Source: Frigidibacter oleivorans
Lineage (GTDB): Bacteria > Pseudomonadota > Alphaproteobacteria > Rhodobacterales > Rhodobacteraceae
DNA: 64,000 nucleotides
Assembly (NCBI RefSeq): GCF_003993775.1
Contig: NZ_RJRZ01000001.1
Span: 434,001-498,000 of the forward strand
Reading direction: 5' to 3'
Shown here: in pieces, positions 46,330 through 54,881 of the stretch
How the letters are laid out: each line of letters begins with the position of its first letter
Numbering within the stretch: position 1 is the stretch's first letter
Notes under the pieces: model-generated
Told to the model about the DNA's origin: nothing
Seen by the model: only the letters and a program-made list of their open reading frames with translations
Databases searched by the model: none
Position numbers and translations under genes: made by a program

Positions 46330-46381
46330 CCCGGCGCGACCGCTGGCCTGCGGCGGTGCAGCATGATAGGCCTTGCGCAAC

Positions 46382-47308
46382 ATGCTGGCCATCTTCCTCA
46401 AGACGCTGCCGTTCTTCGGCCTGATCGGTCTCGGCTGGGCCGCGGGCCGGCTGCGCGTCTTCCCCGAGGAGGCGACGACCTGGCTCACGCGCTTCGTCTT
46501 CTACTTCGCGCTGTCGGCGATGCTGTTCCGCTTCGCCGCGACCCTGTCGCTGGCCGAGCTCTTCGATCCGGCCTTTGTCGCGGCCTATCTGACGGGCTCG
46601 GGGCTGCTGTGGGGGCTGGTCTTCTGCATCGGCCGGGCGCGGGGCGAGCCGCTGGCCCCCGCCGCGATGGAGGCGCATGCCGCCGTCAGCGGCAATACCG
46701 GCTTCCTCGGCGTGCCGATGCTGGTGGTGCTGCTCGGCGCGGCGGCGGCGGGGCCGGTGCTGATGGTGCTGACGGTGGACATGATCGTGTTCTCCTCGCT
46801 CATCACCCTGATCGTTGCGGCGGTGCGGCAGGGACGGGTCTCGCCGGCGCTGGCCGGGGCGCTGGCCAAGGGGCTGGCCCGCAACCCGATGATCATGTCG
46901 ATGGCGGCCGGTCTGGCATGGTCCGCGGCCGACCTGCCGATGCCCGCGCCCGCGGACGAATTCCTGACCCTGCTCGGCGCGGCGGCGACGCCCGGCGCGC
47001 TGTTCGCCATCGGCGCCTCGCTGGCCGCCCGGCGGGGGGCGGAACGGCCCGGGCCGGCGATCTGGCTGTCGGCGGCCAAGCTGGCGCTGCACCCGCTGGC
47101 GGTGGGGGTGGCGGCATGGGCCTTCGCCGTCGATCCCTTCGCGGCCGGCGTGATGGTCGCCGCCGCCGCGCTGCCGGTCGCGGGCAATGTCTATATCCTC
47201 GCCAGCCACTTCCGGCTGGCCGAACGCCGCGTCTCTGCGGCCATCCTGATCTCGACCGCGGCGAGCATCCTGACGCTGCCCGCCGTGATCGCCCATCTCG
47301 GCCCCTGA
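46382..47308 (+). CDS. AEC-family transporter (auxin efflux carrier fold)
   Basis: A 308-residue membrane protein with about ten hydrophobic segments in two inverted halves (LKTLPFFGLIGLGWAAG, FVFYFALSAMLFRFA; later NPMIMSMAAGLAWSA, AATPGALFAIGASLAARRG, LPVAGNVYILASHF). The GNTGFLGVPM segment is the AEC signature. Members export malonate, malate, auxin and others; substrate unknown. ATG at 46382 preferred over a TTG three codons earlier. It lies 27 bases upstream of fghA and may share its transcript. Confidence 0.85.
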   Translation: MLAIFLKTLPFFGLIGLGWAAGRLRVFPEEATTWLTRFVFYFALSAMLFRFAATLSLAELFDPAFVAAYLTGSGLLWGLVFCIGRARGEPLAPAAMEAHAAVSGNTGFLGVPMLVVLLGAAAAGPVLMVLTVDMIVFSSLITLIVAAVRQGRVSPALAGALAKGLARNPMIMSMAAGLAWSAADLPMPAPADEFLTLLGAAATPGALFAIGASLAARRGAERPGPAIWLSAAKLALHPLAVGVAAWAFAVDPFAAGVMVAAAALPVAGNVYILASHFRLAERRVSAAILISTAASILTLPAVIAHLGP

Positions 47309-47334
47309 GGGGCAGATCCATGACGGAGGAACCG

Positions 47335-48165
47335 ATGCGGACCATCGCGGAAAACAAGTGCTTCGGCGGCGTGCAGGGGGTCTATGCCCATGACTCGGAC
47401 GCCTGCGGCTGCGAGATGACCTTTGGCCTGTTCCTGCCGCGCGAGGCCGAGGACCGGCCCGTGCCGCTGGTCTGGTACCTGTCCGGGCTGACCTGCACCC
47501 ACGAAAACGCCATGACCAAGGCCGGCGCACAGCAATGGGCGGCGGAATTCGGGCTGGGCGTGATCTTCCCCGACACATCGCCCCGCGGCGAGGGCGTGGC
47601 CGATGACGCGGCCTATGACCTCGGGCAAGGCGCGGGCTTCTATGTCAACGCCACCGAGGCCCCCTGGGCGCCGCATTTCCGCATGTGGGACTATGTGGCC
47701 GACGAACTGCCGCGCCTCGTCACCGCCACGTTCGAGGTCGATGACGACCGCCAGTCGATTACCGGGCACTCGATGGGCGGGCATGGCGCGCTGACGCTGG
47801 CGATGCGGCTGCCGGGGCGGTTCCGCGCCGTATCGGCCTTCGCGCCCATCGCCAACCCCACGGCCTCGGACTGGGGGCGCAAGCAGTTCGCGGCCTATCT
47901 CGGCCCGGATGAAAGCCTGTGGGCCGACCATGACGCGACGCTGCGGATGCGGGCGGTGGGCTTCGACGGGCCGATGCTGGTGGATCAGGGCGCCAAGGAC
48001 CAGTTCCTGAACCTGCTGCGCCCCGAGGCGCTGGCCGAGGCGATGATGGCCCGCCGCCAGCCCGGCCAGTTCCGCATGCAGCCCGGCTATGACCACAGCT
48101 ATTTCTTCGTCTCGACCTTCATGGGCGACCATATGGCCTTCCATGCCGAGGCGCTGCACGCGTGA
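47335..48165 (+). CDS. fghA: S-formylglutathione hydrolase
   Basis: A 276-residue esterase that hydrolyses S-formylglutathione to formate and glutathione, completing formaldehyde detoxification started by frmA. The alpha/beta-hydrolase triad is S146 (GHSMGGHG), D222 (QGAKDQF) and H254 (GYDHSYFF), with YLSGLTCTHENAMTKAG forming the oxyanion side. GGAGGA precedes the ATG at 47335; a weaker ATG lies 5 codons upstream. Its stop overlaps the next gene's GTG start. Confidence 0.94.
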   Translation: MRTIAENKCFGGVQGVYAHDSDACGCEMTFGLFLPREAEDRPVPLVWYLSGLTCTHENAMTKAGAQQWAAEFGLGVIFPDTSPRGEGVADDAAYDLGQGAGFYVNATEAPWAPHFRMWDYVADELPRLVTATFEVDDDRQSITGHSMGGHGALTLAMRLPGRFRAVSAFAPIANPTASDWGRKQFAAYLGPDESLWADHDATLRMRAVGFDGPMLVDQGAKDQFLNLLRPEALAEAMMARRQPGQFRMQPGYDHSYFFVSTFMGDHMAFHAEALHA

Positions 48166-48623
48166 CGCGGCTCTACGTCGATGCCGATGCCTGCCCGGTC
48201 AAGGACGAATGCCTGCGCGTGGCGGAACGTCTGGGGGTGCGGGTGATCTATGTCGCCAATGGCGGCATCCGCCCCTCGCCGCATCCGCTGGCCGAGACGA
48301 TCTTCGTCGGTCAGGGGCTGGACGAGGCGGACCGCTGGATCGCCGACCATGCCGGGCCGGGCGACATCGTCGTGACCTCGGACATCCCTCTTGCCGCCCG
48401 CTGCGTCGAGGCGGGGGCGCGGGCGCTGAAACCGAATGGCGAGCCGCTGACCGCCGCCAATATCGGCAACGTGCTGGCGATGCGCGACCTGATGGCCGAC
48501 CTGCGCAGCGCCGACCCGTTCCGGCAGGGCGGCGGCAAGGGCTTTACAAGGGCAGACCGGTCCCGTTTCCTCGACGCGCTCGACCGGATGCTGCGGGCGG
48601 CGATGAAAGAGGACGGCACATGA
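48162..48623 (+). CDS. YaiI/YqxD (DUF188) family protein
   Basis: A 153-residue PIN-like protein. It begins MTRLYVDADACPVKDECLRVAERLG with the family's DADACPVK motif, and has GDIVVTSDIPLAARCVEAGARALKPNG and the GGGKGFTRADRSRFLDALD tail. The acidic residues are consistent with a PIN-nuclease-like fold, but no function is established. GTG start overlaps the fghA stop (4 bases), and its end overlaps the next ATG. Confidence 0.9.
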   Translation: MTRLYVDADACPVKDECLRVAERLGVRVIYVANGGIRPSPHPLAETIFVGQGLDEADRWIADHAGPGDIVVTSDIPLAARCVEAGARALKPNGEPLTAANIGNVLAMRDLMADLRSADPFRQGGGKGFTRADRSRFLDALDRMLRAAMKEDGT

Positions 48624-49240
48624 CACCGAAGGCCGTGGTCTACGACATCGGCAACGTGCTGATCGAATGGCAGCCCGAACGCTTCTACGACACGATCATG
48701 GACATCGACCGCCGCAAGCGCCTGTTCGCCGAGGTGGACCTGCACGGCATGAACGAGGAGATCGACGCAGGCGCGCTGTTCCGCGAAACGATCTACGACT
48801 GGGCCGACCGCCATCCGGACTGGGCCAACGAGATCCGGCTGTGGCACGACCGCTGGATCGACATGGCCTCGCCGATCATCGACCGCTCGCTTCGGCTGCT
48901 GCGGGCGCTGCGCGGCAAGGGCGTGCCGGTCTTCGCGCTGTCGAATTTCGGCATCCACAGCTTTGCCTATGCGCAGACGCAATACCCGTTCCTGACCGAA
49001 TTCGACCGCCCCTATATCTCGGGCCATATGGGCGTCACCAAGCCCTCGGCGCGCATCTACGAAATGGTGGAACAGGATTGCGGCCTGCCGCCCGGGGCGC
49101 TCCTCTTCACCGACGACCGGGCCGACAATATCGCCGCCGCCGCCGCCCGCGGCTGGCAGACGCATCTTTTCGATGGCCCCGACGCCTGGGCCGCGCGGCT
49201 GGTGGCCGAGGGCCTGCTGACCGAGGCAGAGGCGGGATGA
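48620..49240 (+). CDS. HAD-superfamily hydrolase (YihX-like)
   Basis: A 206-residue phosphatase-like protein. Motif I is VVYDIGNVLIEW with nucleophile D9; the usual second acid is glycine, as in the YihX/epoxide-hydrolase-like branch. Motif II is ALSNFGIHSF, the lysine motif is KPSARIYE, and motif IV is FTDDRADNIAAA. It probably dephosphorylates a small sugar or organic phosphate. It overlaps genes on both sides, so it is translated as part of the fghA run. Confidence 0.88.
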   Translation: MTPKAVVYDIGNVLIEWQPERFYDTIMDIDRRKRLFAEVDLHGMNEEIDAGALFRETIYDWADRHPDWANEIRLWHDRWIDMASPIIDRSLRLLRALRGKGVPVFALSNFGIHSFAYAQTQYPFLTEFDRPYISGHMGVTKPSARIYEMVEQDCGLPPGALLFTDDRADNIAAAAARGWQTHLFDGPDAWAARLVAEGLLTEAEAG

Positions 49241-50163
49241 GCATTGAGATCGTTGGCCCCGAGGCCGAGGCACAGCTGGACTGGATCGCCCTGACCGACG
49301 CCATCGCCGCGGGCCATGCGCTGCCGCGCGCCGAGGTGGCCGACACCTTCCTCTATCGCGGCGAGGACACGCTCCTGACCCGGTCCGCCTGGATCGACGG
49401 GCTGGGGCTCGCCATCAAGGGCGCGACGGTGATGCCGGGCAACCCTGCGCGGGGCCGGCCGATGGTCAACGGCGCGGTCAACCTCTTCTCCGACAGCGAC
49501 GGCACGCTCGAGGCGATCGTCGATTTTCACCTCGTGACGAAATGGAAGACGGCGGGCGACTCGCTTCTGGCCGCGCGCCGCCTCGCCCGGCCGTCGGCGC
49601 GGCGGATCCTGATCGTCGGTGCGGGCAGCGTCGCCCGCTCGATGGTCGCCGCCTATTCCGCCGCCTTCCCCGGCGCGGCCTTCGCCGTCTGGAACCGCAC
49701 CCCGGCGGGGGCCGAGGCGATGGCCCGCGACCTGTCCGCCATGGCCGAGATCCGGCCCGCCGCGGATCTGGCCGCGGCGGCGGCCGAGGCCGAGATCATC
49801 GCCACCGCCACCATGTCCTCCGCCCCGGTGATCCGGGGCGAATGGCTCTCGCCCGGCACCCATCTCGACCTGATCGGCGCCTATCGCCCCGACATGCGCG
49901 AGGCCGACGATGCCACCCTGCGCCGCGCCCGGATCTTCGTCGACGCCCGCGCCACCACGCTGCACCATATCGGCGAGCTGAAGACGCCGCTGGCCGAGGG
50001 CGTGATCGCGGAAAGCGATGTGCTGGGGGATTTCTACGACCTGCCCCCGGGCCGCTTCGCCCGGACGTCGGACGACGAGATCACGCTGTGCAAGAACGGC
50101 GGCGGCGCGCATCTCGACCTGATGACGGCGAAATACATCCTCGCCGCCTGGCGGGCGCGCTGA
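49237..50163 (+). CDS. Ornithine cyclodeaminase/mu-crystallin family protein
   Basis: A 308-residue NAD(P)-dependent protein. MSIEIVGPEAEAQLDWIALTD begins it, GLAIKGATVMPGNPARGRPMVNG is the substrate region, and ILIVGAGSVARSMVAAYSA is the dinucleotide loop. DLIGAYRPDMREADD and KNGGGAHLDLMTAKYI end it. The family includes ornithine and alanine dehydrogenases and ketimine reductases; substrate uncertain. Its ATG overlaps the HAD stop (ATGA). Last gene of the fghA run. Confidence 0.87.
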   Translation: MSIEIVGPEAEAQLDWIALTDAIAAGHALPRAEVADTFLYRGEDTLLTRSAWIDGLGLAIKGATVMPGNPARGRPMVNGAVNLFSDSDGTLEAIVDFHLVTKWKTAGDSLLAARRLARPSARRILIVGAGSVARSMVAAYSAAFPGAAFAVWNRTPAGAEAMARDLSAMAEIRPAADLAAAAAEAEIIATATMSSAPVIRGEWLSPGTHLDLIGAYRPDMREADDATLRRARIFVDARATTLHHIGELKTPLAEGVIAESDVLGDFYDLPPGRFARTSDDEITLCKNGGGAHLDLMTAKYILAAWRAR

Positions 50164-50205
50164 CCGCGCCTGCATCTTCTGTTCCGAAATATCCTCGGGG
50201 GTGAA

Positions 50206-50241
50206 TTGCGCCGCAGGCGCAAGAGGGGGCAGACAGCCCCC
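50206..50241. terminator. Double hairpin between convergent genes
   Basis: Two adjacent stems: TTGCGCC / GGCGCAA with a GCA loop (50206-50222), and GGGGGC / GCCCCC with an AGACA loop (50225-50241). They separate the ornithine cyclodeaminase and MFS genes and probably act as a bidirectional terminator. The unit looks like a family-wide intergenic element. Confidence 0.65.
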
Positions 50242-51486
50242 CTATGCCGGCACCGCCACCGGCCCCGCCGGGCGTTCGCGCACCGGCAGGTGCACGATGG
50301 CCGAGAAGGCGCCCACCGCGACGCCGATCCACCAGACCGCGTTGTAATTGCCGTAGACGTCATAGAGACGCCCGCCCAGCCACACGCCCATGAACCCGCC
50401 CAGCTGATGGCTGAGGAAGACGAAACCATAGAGCGTGCCCATGTAGCGCAGCCCGTAGATATGCGCGACCAGCCCCGAGGTCAGCGGCACCGTCGCCAGC
50501 CACAGCGAACCCATCACCACCGAGAAGACCAGAACCGTGGTCGGCGTGATCGGCAGGATGATGAAGATCGCCGCCGCCAGCGTCCGGCCGGTATAGATCG
50601 CCGCCAGCAGGTACTTCTTCGTATAGCGCTTGCCCAGCCAGCCGGCGGTGATGGTGCCCACGATGTTGGCCAGCCCGATGACCGAGATCGCGACCGCCCC
50701 CAGCGCCGAGGTCGAGGTGACGCCGACCGAGGCCAGCATCCCCGAGGGGTCGATGGCGCCGCACATCTCGGTCACGAAGGCGGGGAAATGCGCGGTGATG
50801 AAGGCCAGCTGATAGCCGCAGGAAAAGAACCCGAGGAAGATCAGCACATAGGACGGATCGGTGAAGGCGCGTTTCAGCACCGTGCCCATGCTCTCTTCCA
50901 GCTGCGCGCGGCTGACCCGTTCCGGCGCCCGCATGAAGGGCAGCGCGAACAGCGTCGCCAGCACCACCGCCGCGAAGATCAGGAACACCGTCTGCCACGG
51001 ATAGACCTGCAGCAGCGCCTCGGCCACCGGGGCGCCGAAGACCTGCCCCGCCGATCCCGCCGCCGTCGCGATGCCGAGCGAGATCGAGCGGTTCTCGTCG
51101 CTCGTCGCCCGGCCCACCACCGCGAGGATCACCCCGAAGCCGGTGCCCGCGATGCCGAAGCCCACGATGATTTCCAGCAGCTGGTGCTGCAGCGGCGTCA
51201 CCGCGAAGGAGGACAGCACCAGACCCGCGGCATACATCAGCGCGCCTGCGACGATCGCGCGGCGGTCGCCGAAGCGTTCGGCCAGGGCGCCGAAGACCGG
51301 CTGCCCAATCCCCCAGGCCAGGTTCTGGATGGCGATGGCGAGGCTGAACTCTGCCCTCGGCCAGCCGAACTCGTTGGCAATGGGCAGCTGGAACACGCCG
51401 AAACTGGCGCGGACGGCAAAGCTCAGCAGGATGACCACGCAGGCGGACACCAGCAGGGGCGTGATCAGGGGGGAGGATTTCGACAT
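50242..51486 (-). CDS. MFS transporter
   Basis: A 414-residue major facilitator with twelve predicted helices. N-terminal half: LLVSACVVILLSFAVRASFGVF, GIGQPVFGALAERFGDRRAI, GIAGTGFGVILAVVGRATSDENR. C-terminal half: GFFSCGYQLAFITAHFPAFV, GLVAHIYGLRYMGTLYGFVF and GGFMGVWLGGRLYDVYGNY. The pattern resembles oxalate/formate- or monocarboxylate-type members. ATG at 51486 chosen at the first conserved residues; the ribosome binding site is weak. Substrate unknown. Confidence 0.88.
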   Translation of the reverse strand: MSKSSPLITPLLVSACVVILLSFAVRASFGVFQLPIANEFGWPRAEFSLAIAIQNLAWGIGQPVFGALAERFGDRRAIVAGALMYAAGLVLSSFAVTPLQHQLLEIIVGFGIAGTGFGVILAVVGRATSDENRSISLGIATAAGSAGQVFGAPVAEALLQVYPWQTVFLIFAAVVLATLFALPFMRAPERVSRAQLEESMGTVLKRAFTDPSYVLIFLGFFSCGYQLAFITAHFPAFVTEMCGAIDPSGMLASVGVTSTSALGAVAISVIGLANIVGTITAGWLGKRYTKKYLLAAIYTGRTLAAAIFIILPITPTTVLVFSVVMGSLWLATVPLTSGLVAHIYGLRYMGTLYGFVFLSHQLGGFMGVWLGGRLYDVYGNYNAVWWIGVAVGAFSAIVHLPVRERPAGPVAVPA

Positions 51487-51705
51487 GGGAAACTCGGGAG
51501 GGAGGGAGGCGGCGGGCCGGGAAATGGCCGGCAGCATCCGCCGAACCCGGCGGCGCGTCAAATCTGCGTTTGTGATGGAGACAATTCGCCCGCGTGACGG
51601 TGACGCGGCGGCGACGGGACGATTGTTACAGAACCATCACGCGTTGGCAGTATATGTTTTGAACTCCGTCCGCAGGCTCGGGGGACACGCAAATCGGAGA
51701 TTCCC

Positions 51706-52368
51706 ATGTCCCTCAACCTGTTCCGGGCCGCGGCGCTTGCGCTGGCCGGCCTCTTCGTCGCCGGCGCCGGCTCTGCCGCCACCATCCTCGACACGACCAG
51801 CCCCAACAGCGAACCCTTCGCCTATTCCACCAATCCCGAAGGCATCCGCTTCTTCAACGTGGGCTATTACGGCCCCGTGGGACAGAGCTTCACGCTGGAC
51901 AGCGACTACGAAGACCTCAGCGTCGGCGCCTATTTCTCGACCTTCGGGACCAGCTACGACATGACCGTGTCGCTGGTCTATGGCGAGGGCGTGGACGGCG
52001 ACGTGATCGCCACCGCCGAAACCTCGATGACCGGCACCAGCCGCTATGACGCGACCTACACCACGCTCGATTTCAGCGAGGCCGGCACGCTGGCCGCGGG
52101 CACCTACACCGTCGTCTTCGAAGGCACCGGCACGCTGGGCGGTGGCGAGGTCGTGGCGACCGGGCCGAACAGCTATGTCGGCACCGACACGCCCGGCACC
52201 GCCGCCTATGACGAGAACGGGCTGTTCAACTTCGGCTCGAACCCGGCGCGCGACTTCGGCATCCATGTCAGCGGCACCCCCGTCGCGCCCGTGCCGCTGC
52301 CCGCCTCGGCGCTGCTGCTGGGCGGGGCGCTGGCCGGGCTGGGCCTGATGCGCCGCCGCCGCGCCTGA
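51706..52368 (+). CDS. VPLPA-CTERM sorted exoprotein
   Basis: A 220-residue secreted protein. The signal peptide LFRAAALALAGLFVAGAGSA precedes ATILDTTSP. The central part is Gly/Thr-rich beta-type sequence (SFTLDSDYEDLSVGAYFSTFG, GTLAAGTYTVVFEGTGTLGG). Residues 196-220 are the VPLPA-CTERM tripartite signal: VPLPASALLLGGALAGLGLM then RRRRA. Such proteins are cleaved by a dedicated exosortase, probably encoded elsewhere. GGAG precedes the ATG. Function unknown, perhaps a surface or matrix component. Confidence 0.88.
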   Translation: MSLNLFRAAALALAGLFVAGAGSAATILDTTSPNSEPFAYSTNPEGIRFFNVGYYGPVGQSFTLDSDYEDLSVGAYFSTFGTSYDMTVSLVYGEGVDGDVIATAETSMTGTSRYDATYTTLDFSEAGTLAAGTYTVVFEGTGTLGGGEVVATGPNSYVGTDTPGTAAYDENGLFNFGSNPARDFGIHVSGTPVAPVPLPASALLLGGALAGLGLMRRRRA

Positions 52369-52434
52369 CGGCGACAGGATGCAGGCGCGGCATCGCGCTT
52401 GCATCCGCCCGGCATCGCGCTTAGCCCCAAGCGC

Positions 52435-53523
52435 ATGAGCGCGACCCTGGCCGAGATCTATGAACAGCGGGTGCGGGACGGGACCTTGCGTCCCGACCCG
52501 GCCCAACGCGCGGCGCTGCCCCTGTTGCAGACCGTGCGCGAGGCGCTGGAGGCGCCGCCGCCGAAACGCGGCCTGTTCGGCCTCTTCGCGGGCAAGTCCC
52601 CCGCCGCCGTCCGGGGTCTCTACCTCTGGGGCGGGGTCGGGCGCGGCAAGTCGATGCTGATGGACCTGTTCATGGAACAGGTGGACATCCCGGCCAAGCG
52701 CCGCGTGCATTTCCACGCCTTCATGCAAGAGATCCAGGCCAAGCTGCACGAGGTCCGCAAGACCGGCGTGCAGGACGCGATCCGCCCGGTGGCGCAGGCC
52801 GTGTCGGAACAGGCCCGGCTTCTGTGTTTCGACGAGATGCAGATCACCGACATCGCCGATGCGATGATCGTGGGCCGGCTCTTCCAGTACCTGTTCGAAC
52901 TGGGGGTGACGGTCGTCACCACCTCGAACCGGGTGCCCGAGGATCTGTACAAGAACGGGCTGAACCGGCCGCTGTTCCTGCCCTTCATCGCGCTGATCCG
53001 CGGCAACATGACCGTCCACGAACTGGCCAGCGACACCGACTATCGCCAGCACCGGCTGGCGGGCACGCAGGTCTATTTCTGCCCCGCCGATGCCCGCGCT
53101 GCCGGGGCGCTGGACGCGATCTGGCAGGAACTGGCGGGGACCGGGCCGGCCGCGCCACTGGTGCTGACGGTGAAGGGGCGCGAGGTCACGCTGCCCGCCG
53201 CCCGCAACGGCGTGGCCCGGGCCAGCTTCTGGGATCTCTGCGCCCGCCCGCTGGGCCCCGCCGACTATCTGGCGGTCGCCGATGCCGTCCGGGTGCTGAT
53301 CCTCGAGGGCATCCCGCTGCTGTCGGCCTCGAACTTCAACGAGGCGAAACGCTTCGTCACCCTGATCGACGCGCTGTACGAGGCGAAGGTGCGGCTGATC
53401 TGCTCGGCGGCCGAGATCCCGGAACGGCTTTATGTCGAGGGCGAGGGCAGCTTCGAGTTCGAGCGCACCGCGAGCCGCCTGCGCGAGATGCAGGACGCCC
53501 GCTGGGGTGCCGCAGAGGCCTAG
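52435..53523 (+). CDS. zapE: AFG1/ZapE-family ATPase
   Basis: A 362-residue AAA-like ATPase. Walker A is GGVGRGKS (residues 66-73), Walker B is LLCFDEMQITDIADAM, sensor motifs TTSNRVPEDLYKNGL, and the C-terminal part has LLSASNFNEAKRFVTLIDALYE. ZapE acts in cell division with FtsZ in bacteria; AFG1 aids mitochondrial protein quality control. ATG at 52435 is preferred over an upstream one, which has no conserved sequence. It often lies beside mdh in relatives, here far away. Convergent with the next gene; stops overlap. Confidence 0.9.
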   Translation: MSATLAEIYEQRVRDGTLRPDPAQRAALPLLQTVREALEAPPPKRGLFGLFAGKSPAAVRGLYLWGGVGRGKSMLMDLFMEQVDIPAKRRVHFHAFMQEIQAKLHEVRKTGVQDAIRPVAQAVSEQARLLCFDEMQITDIADAMIVGRLFQYLFELGVTVVTTSNRVPEDLYKNGLNRPLFLPFIALIRGNMTVHELASDTDYRQHRLAGTQVYFCPADARAAGALDAIWQELAGTGPAAPLVLTVKGREVTLPAARNGVARASFWDLCARPLGPADYLAVADAVRVLILEGIPLLSASNFNEAKRFVTLIDALYEAKVRLICSAAEIPERLYVEGEGSFEFERTASRLREMQDARWGAAEA

Positions 53524-53900
53524 CCGCGCCCTTCGGCGACGTGGCGGCGGAAGGCGCGCTTCAGCAGGTCCAGTTCCGCGCGCAGCAGATCGACCTCGGC
53601 GCGGATGTCATCCTCCAGCGGCACGCCGGTGACGATGGTGAACTGCGCCAGCAGGCCATCATCGATGCTGTCGCGGATGACGAAGCTCTGCACCCCGTCC
53701 TGCAGCGCCTCGGCCGGGATCGGCACCGTCACCCGCCAGCGCCCGGGGCGGTCGTCGATGGGCGCCACCTCCACCCCCGGCAGATCCTGTCCCAGATGCG
53801 AGGCGGCGATCCGCGGCGGCGCGGCGCCCTGCGGCAGCTTCAGCACGCCTTCCCAGCGTCCGGCATGGATGCGCGTCTTGGTCAGCACGATGTCGGACAT
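53520..53900 (-). CDS. Conserved-looking protein, unknown function
   Basis: A 126-residue cytoplasmic protein, MSDIVLTKTRIHAGRWEGVLKL at the start, with VPIPAEALQDGVQSFVIRDSIDDG in the middle. The C-terminal helix LEDDIRAEVDLLRAELDLLKRAFRRH has heptad leucines and may be a coiled coil. No family recognised. TAAGGAGG precedes the ATG strongly. It lies 25 bases downstream of the next gene on the same strand, probably one transcript. Confidence 0.75.
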   Translation of the reverse strand: MSDIVLTKTRIHAGRWEGVLKLPQGAAPPRIAASHLGQDLPGVEVAPIDDRPGRWRVTVPIPAEALQDGVQSFVIRDSIDDGLLAQFTIVTGVPLEDDIRAEVDLLRAELDLLKRAFRRHVAEGRG

Positions 53901-53925
53901 CGGTCCTCCTTACAGATCGGCCCGC

Positions 53926-54699
53926 TTACAGGTCCGCCCGGGGCCGGCGGCTGAAGGTCAGGTCGCGCAGCAGCACCTGGTTCATCTGCGGCCCCTCGAA
54001 GATCAGGTCCACCCAGGCCCGTTCGACCCGCTTCTCGTTCATCCGGGTATAGGCCAGGTCGAATTCCGCCATCGTCTCGCCGCCCGAGGGCGGCAGTTCC
54101 CGCACGATCTGTTCGGTGTTCGGCCCGTGCTTGATGTTCAGCCGGGCGAAGACCTCCAGCGGGGCCTCGCGCTCGATCACGGTGTCGAGCCGGATGACGT
54201 GGCGCAGCTTCAGCCCCTGCACCGCCGCCTCGGGCAGGTCCACCGCGAGGCTGAGGAACGATCCGTCGAACTGCAGCACGTCGAGCCGCAGCCCGAACGG
54301 CGCCAGATCCTCGGCGCGCGTATTGCGCACCTGCCGAAGGGTCAGGCCGCTGTCGGCGCAGTCGTGAAAGACCGTCACCTCGCTGCCGATCCGCGCCCGC
54401 GTCTCGACCCCCGCCTGCCCGGCGGGCGAGACGGGGCCGGACCACAGTTCCGGCCGCCAGGACCAGTCTGTGCCCAGGGGCTTGCGCATCGCGGTAGACC
54501 CGATCACCGGCAGGGTCAGCCGCCCCTCGGCCACATGCAGCACGCGGTCCAGTTCGCGGCGCATCTGCCGCGCCCGCGACCGGAGGGCGCGCAACGTCTC
54601 CAGTTCCGCCGCCTCGGCCTCCTGCGCGGCCTTGCCCCAGCGTCTGAGGACGCGCCGGTGCATCAGCCGGTCGAACAGGGATGCCATCTGGTCATTCAT
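53926..54699 (-). CDS. Unknown protein, possibly DUF6478 family
   Basis: A 257-residue protein, MASLFDRLMHRRVLRRWGKAAQEAEAAELETLRALRSRARQ in the N-terminal helical part, then beta-rich WRPELWSGPVSPAG, HDCADSGLTLRQVRNT and AWVDLIFEGPQMNQVLLRDL. It resembles a Rhodobacteraceae-restricted family (DUF6478), recalled without certainty. No signal peptide. ATG at 54699 preferred; a GTG 4 codons upstream is possible. Upstream of the 126-residue gene. Confidence 0.65.
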   Translation of the reverse strand: MNDQMASLFDRLMHRRVLRRWGKAAQEAEAAELETLRALRSRARQMRRELDRVLHVAEGRLTLPVIGSTAMRKPLGTDWSWRPELWSGPVSPAGQAGVETRARIGSEVTVFHDCADSGLTLRQVRNTRAEDLAPFGLRLDVLQFDGSFLSLAVDLPEAAVQGLKLRHVIRLDTVIEREAPLEVFARLNIKHGPNTEQIVRELPPSGGETMAEFDLAYTRMNEKRVERAWVDLIFEGPQMNQVLLRDLTFSRRPRADL

Positions 54700-54881
54700 G
54701 GCCGGCGTCACGCGAAGCGGGTGTATCGGTCATGTCGCATCCGTGCTGGCACCGGGAATCGGCACTTTGTCTTGTCGCGGTAAACGGTTGATACCTTCCG
54801 TGGCGTGGACCGCAAAGCCCGAATGCGCACAGGTTTCTGCACCCGCGACATCCGGCGCCGCCACAGCCCTGTCACCAGTCC

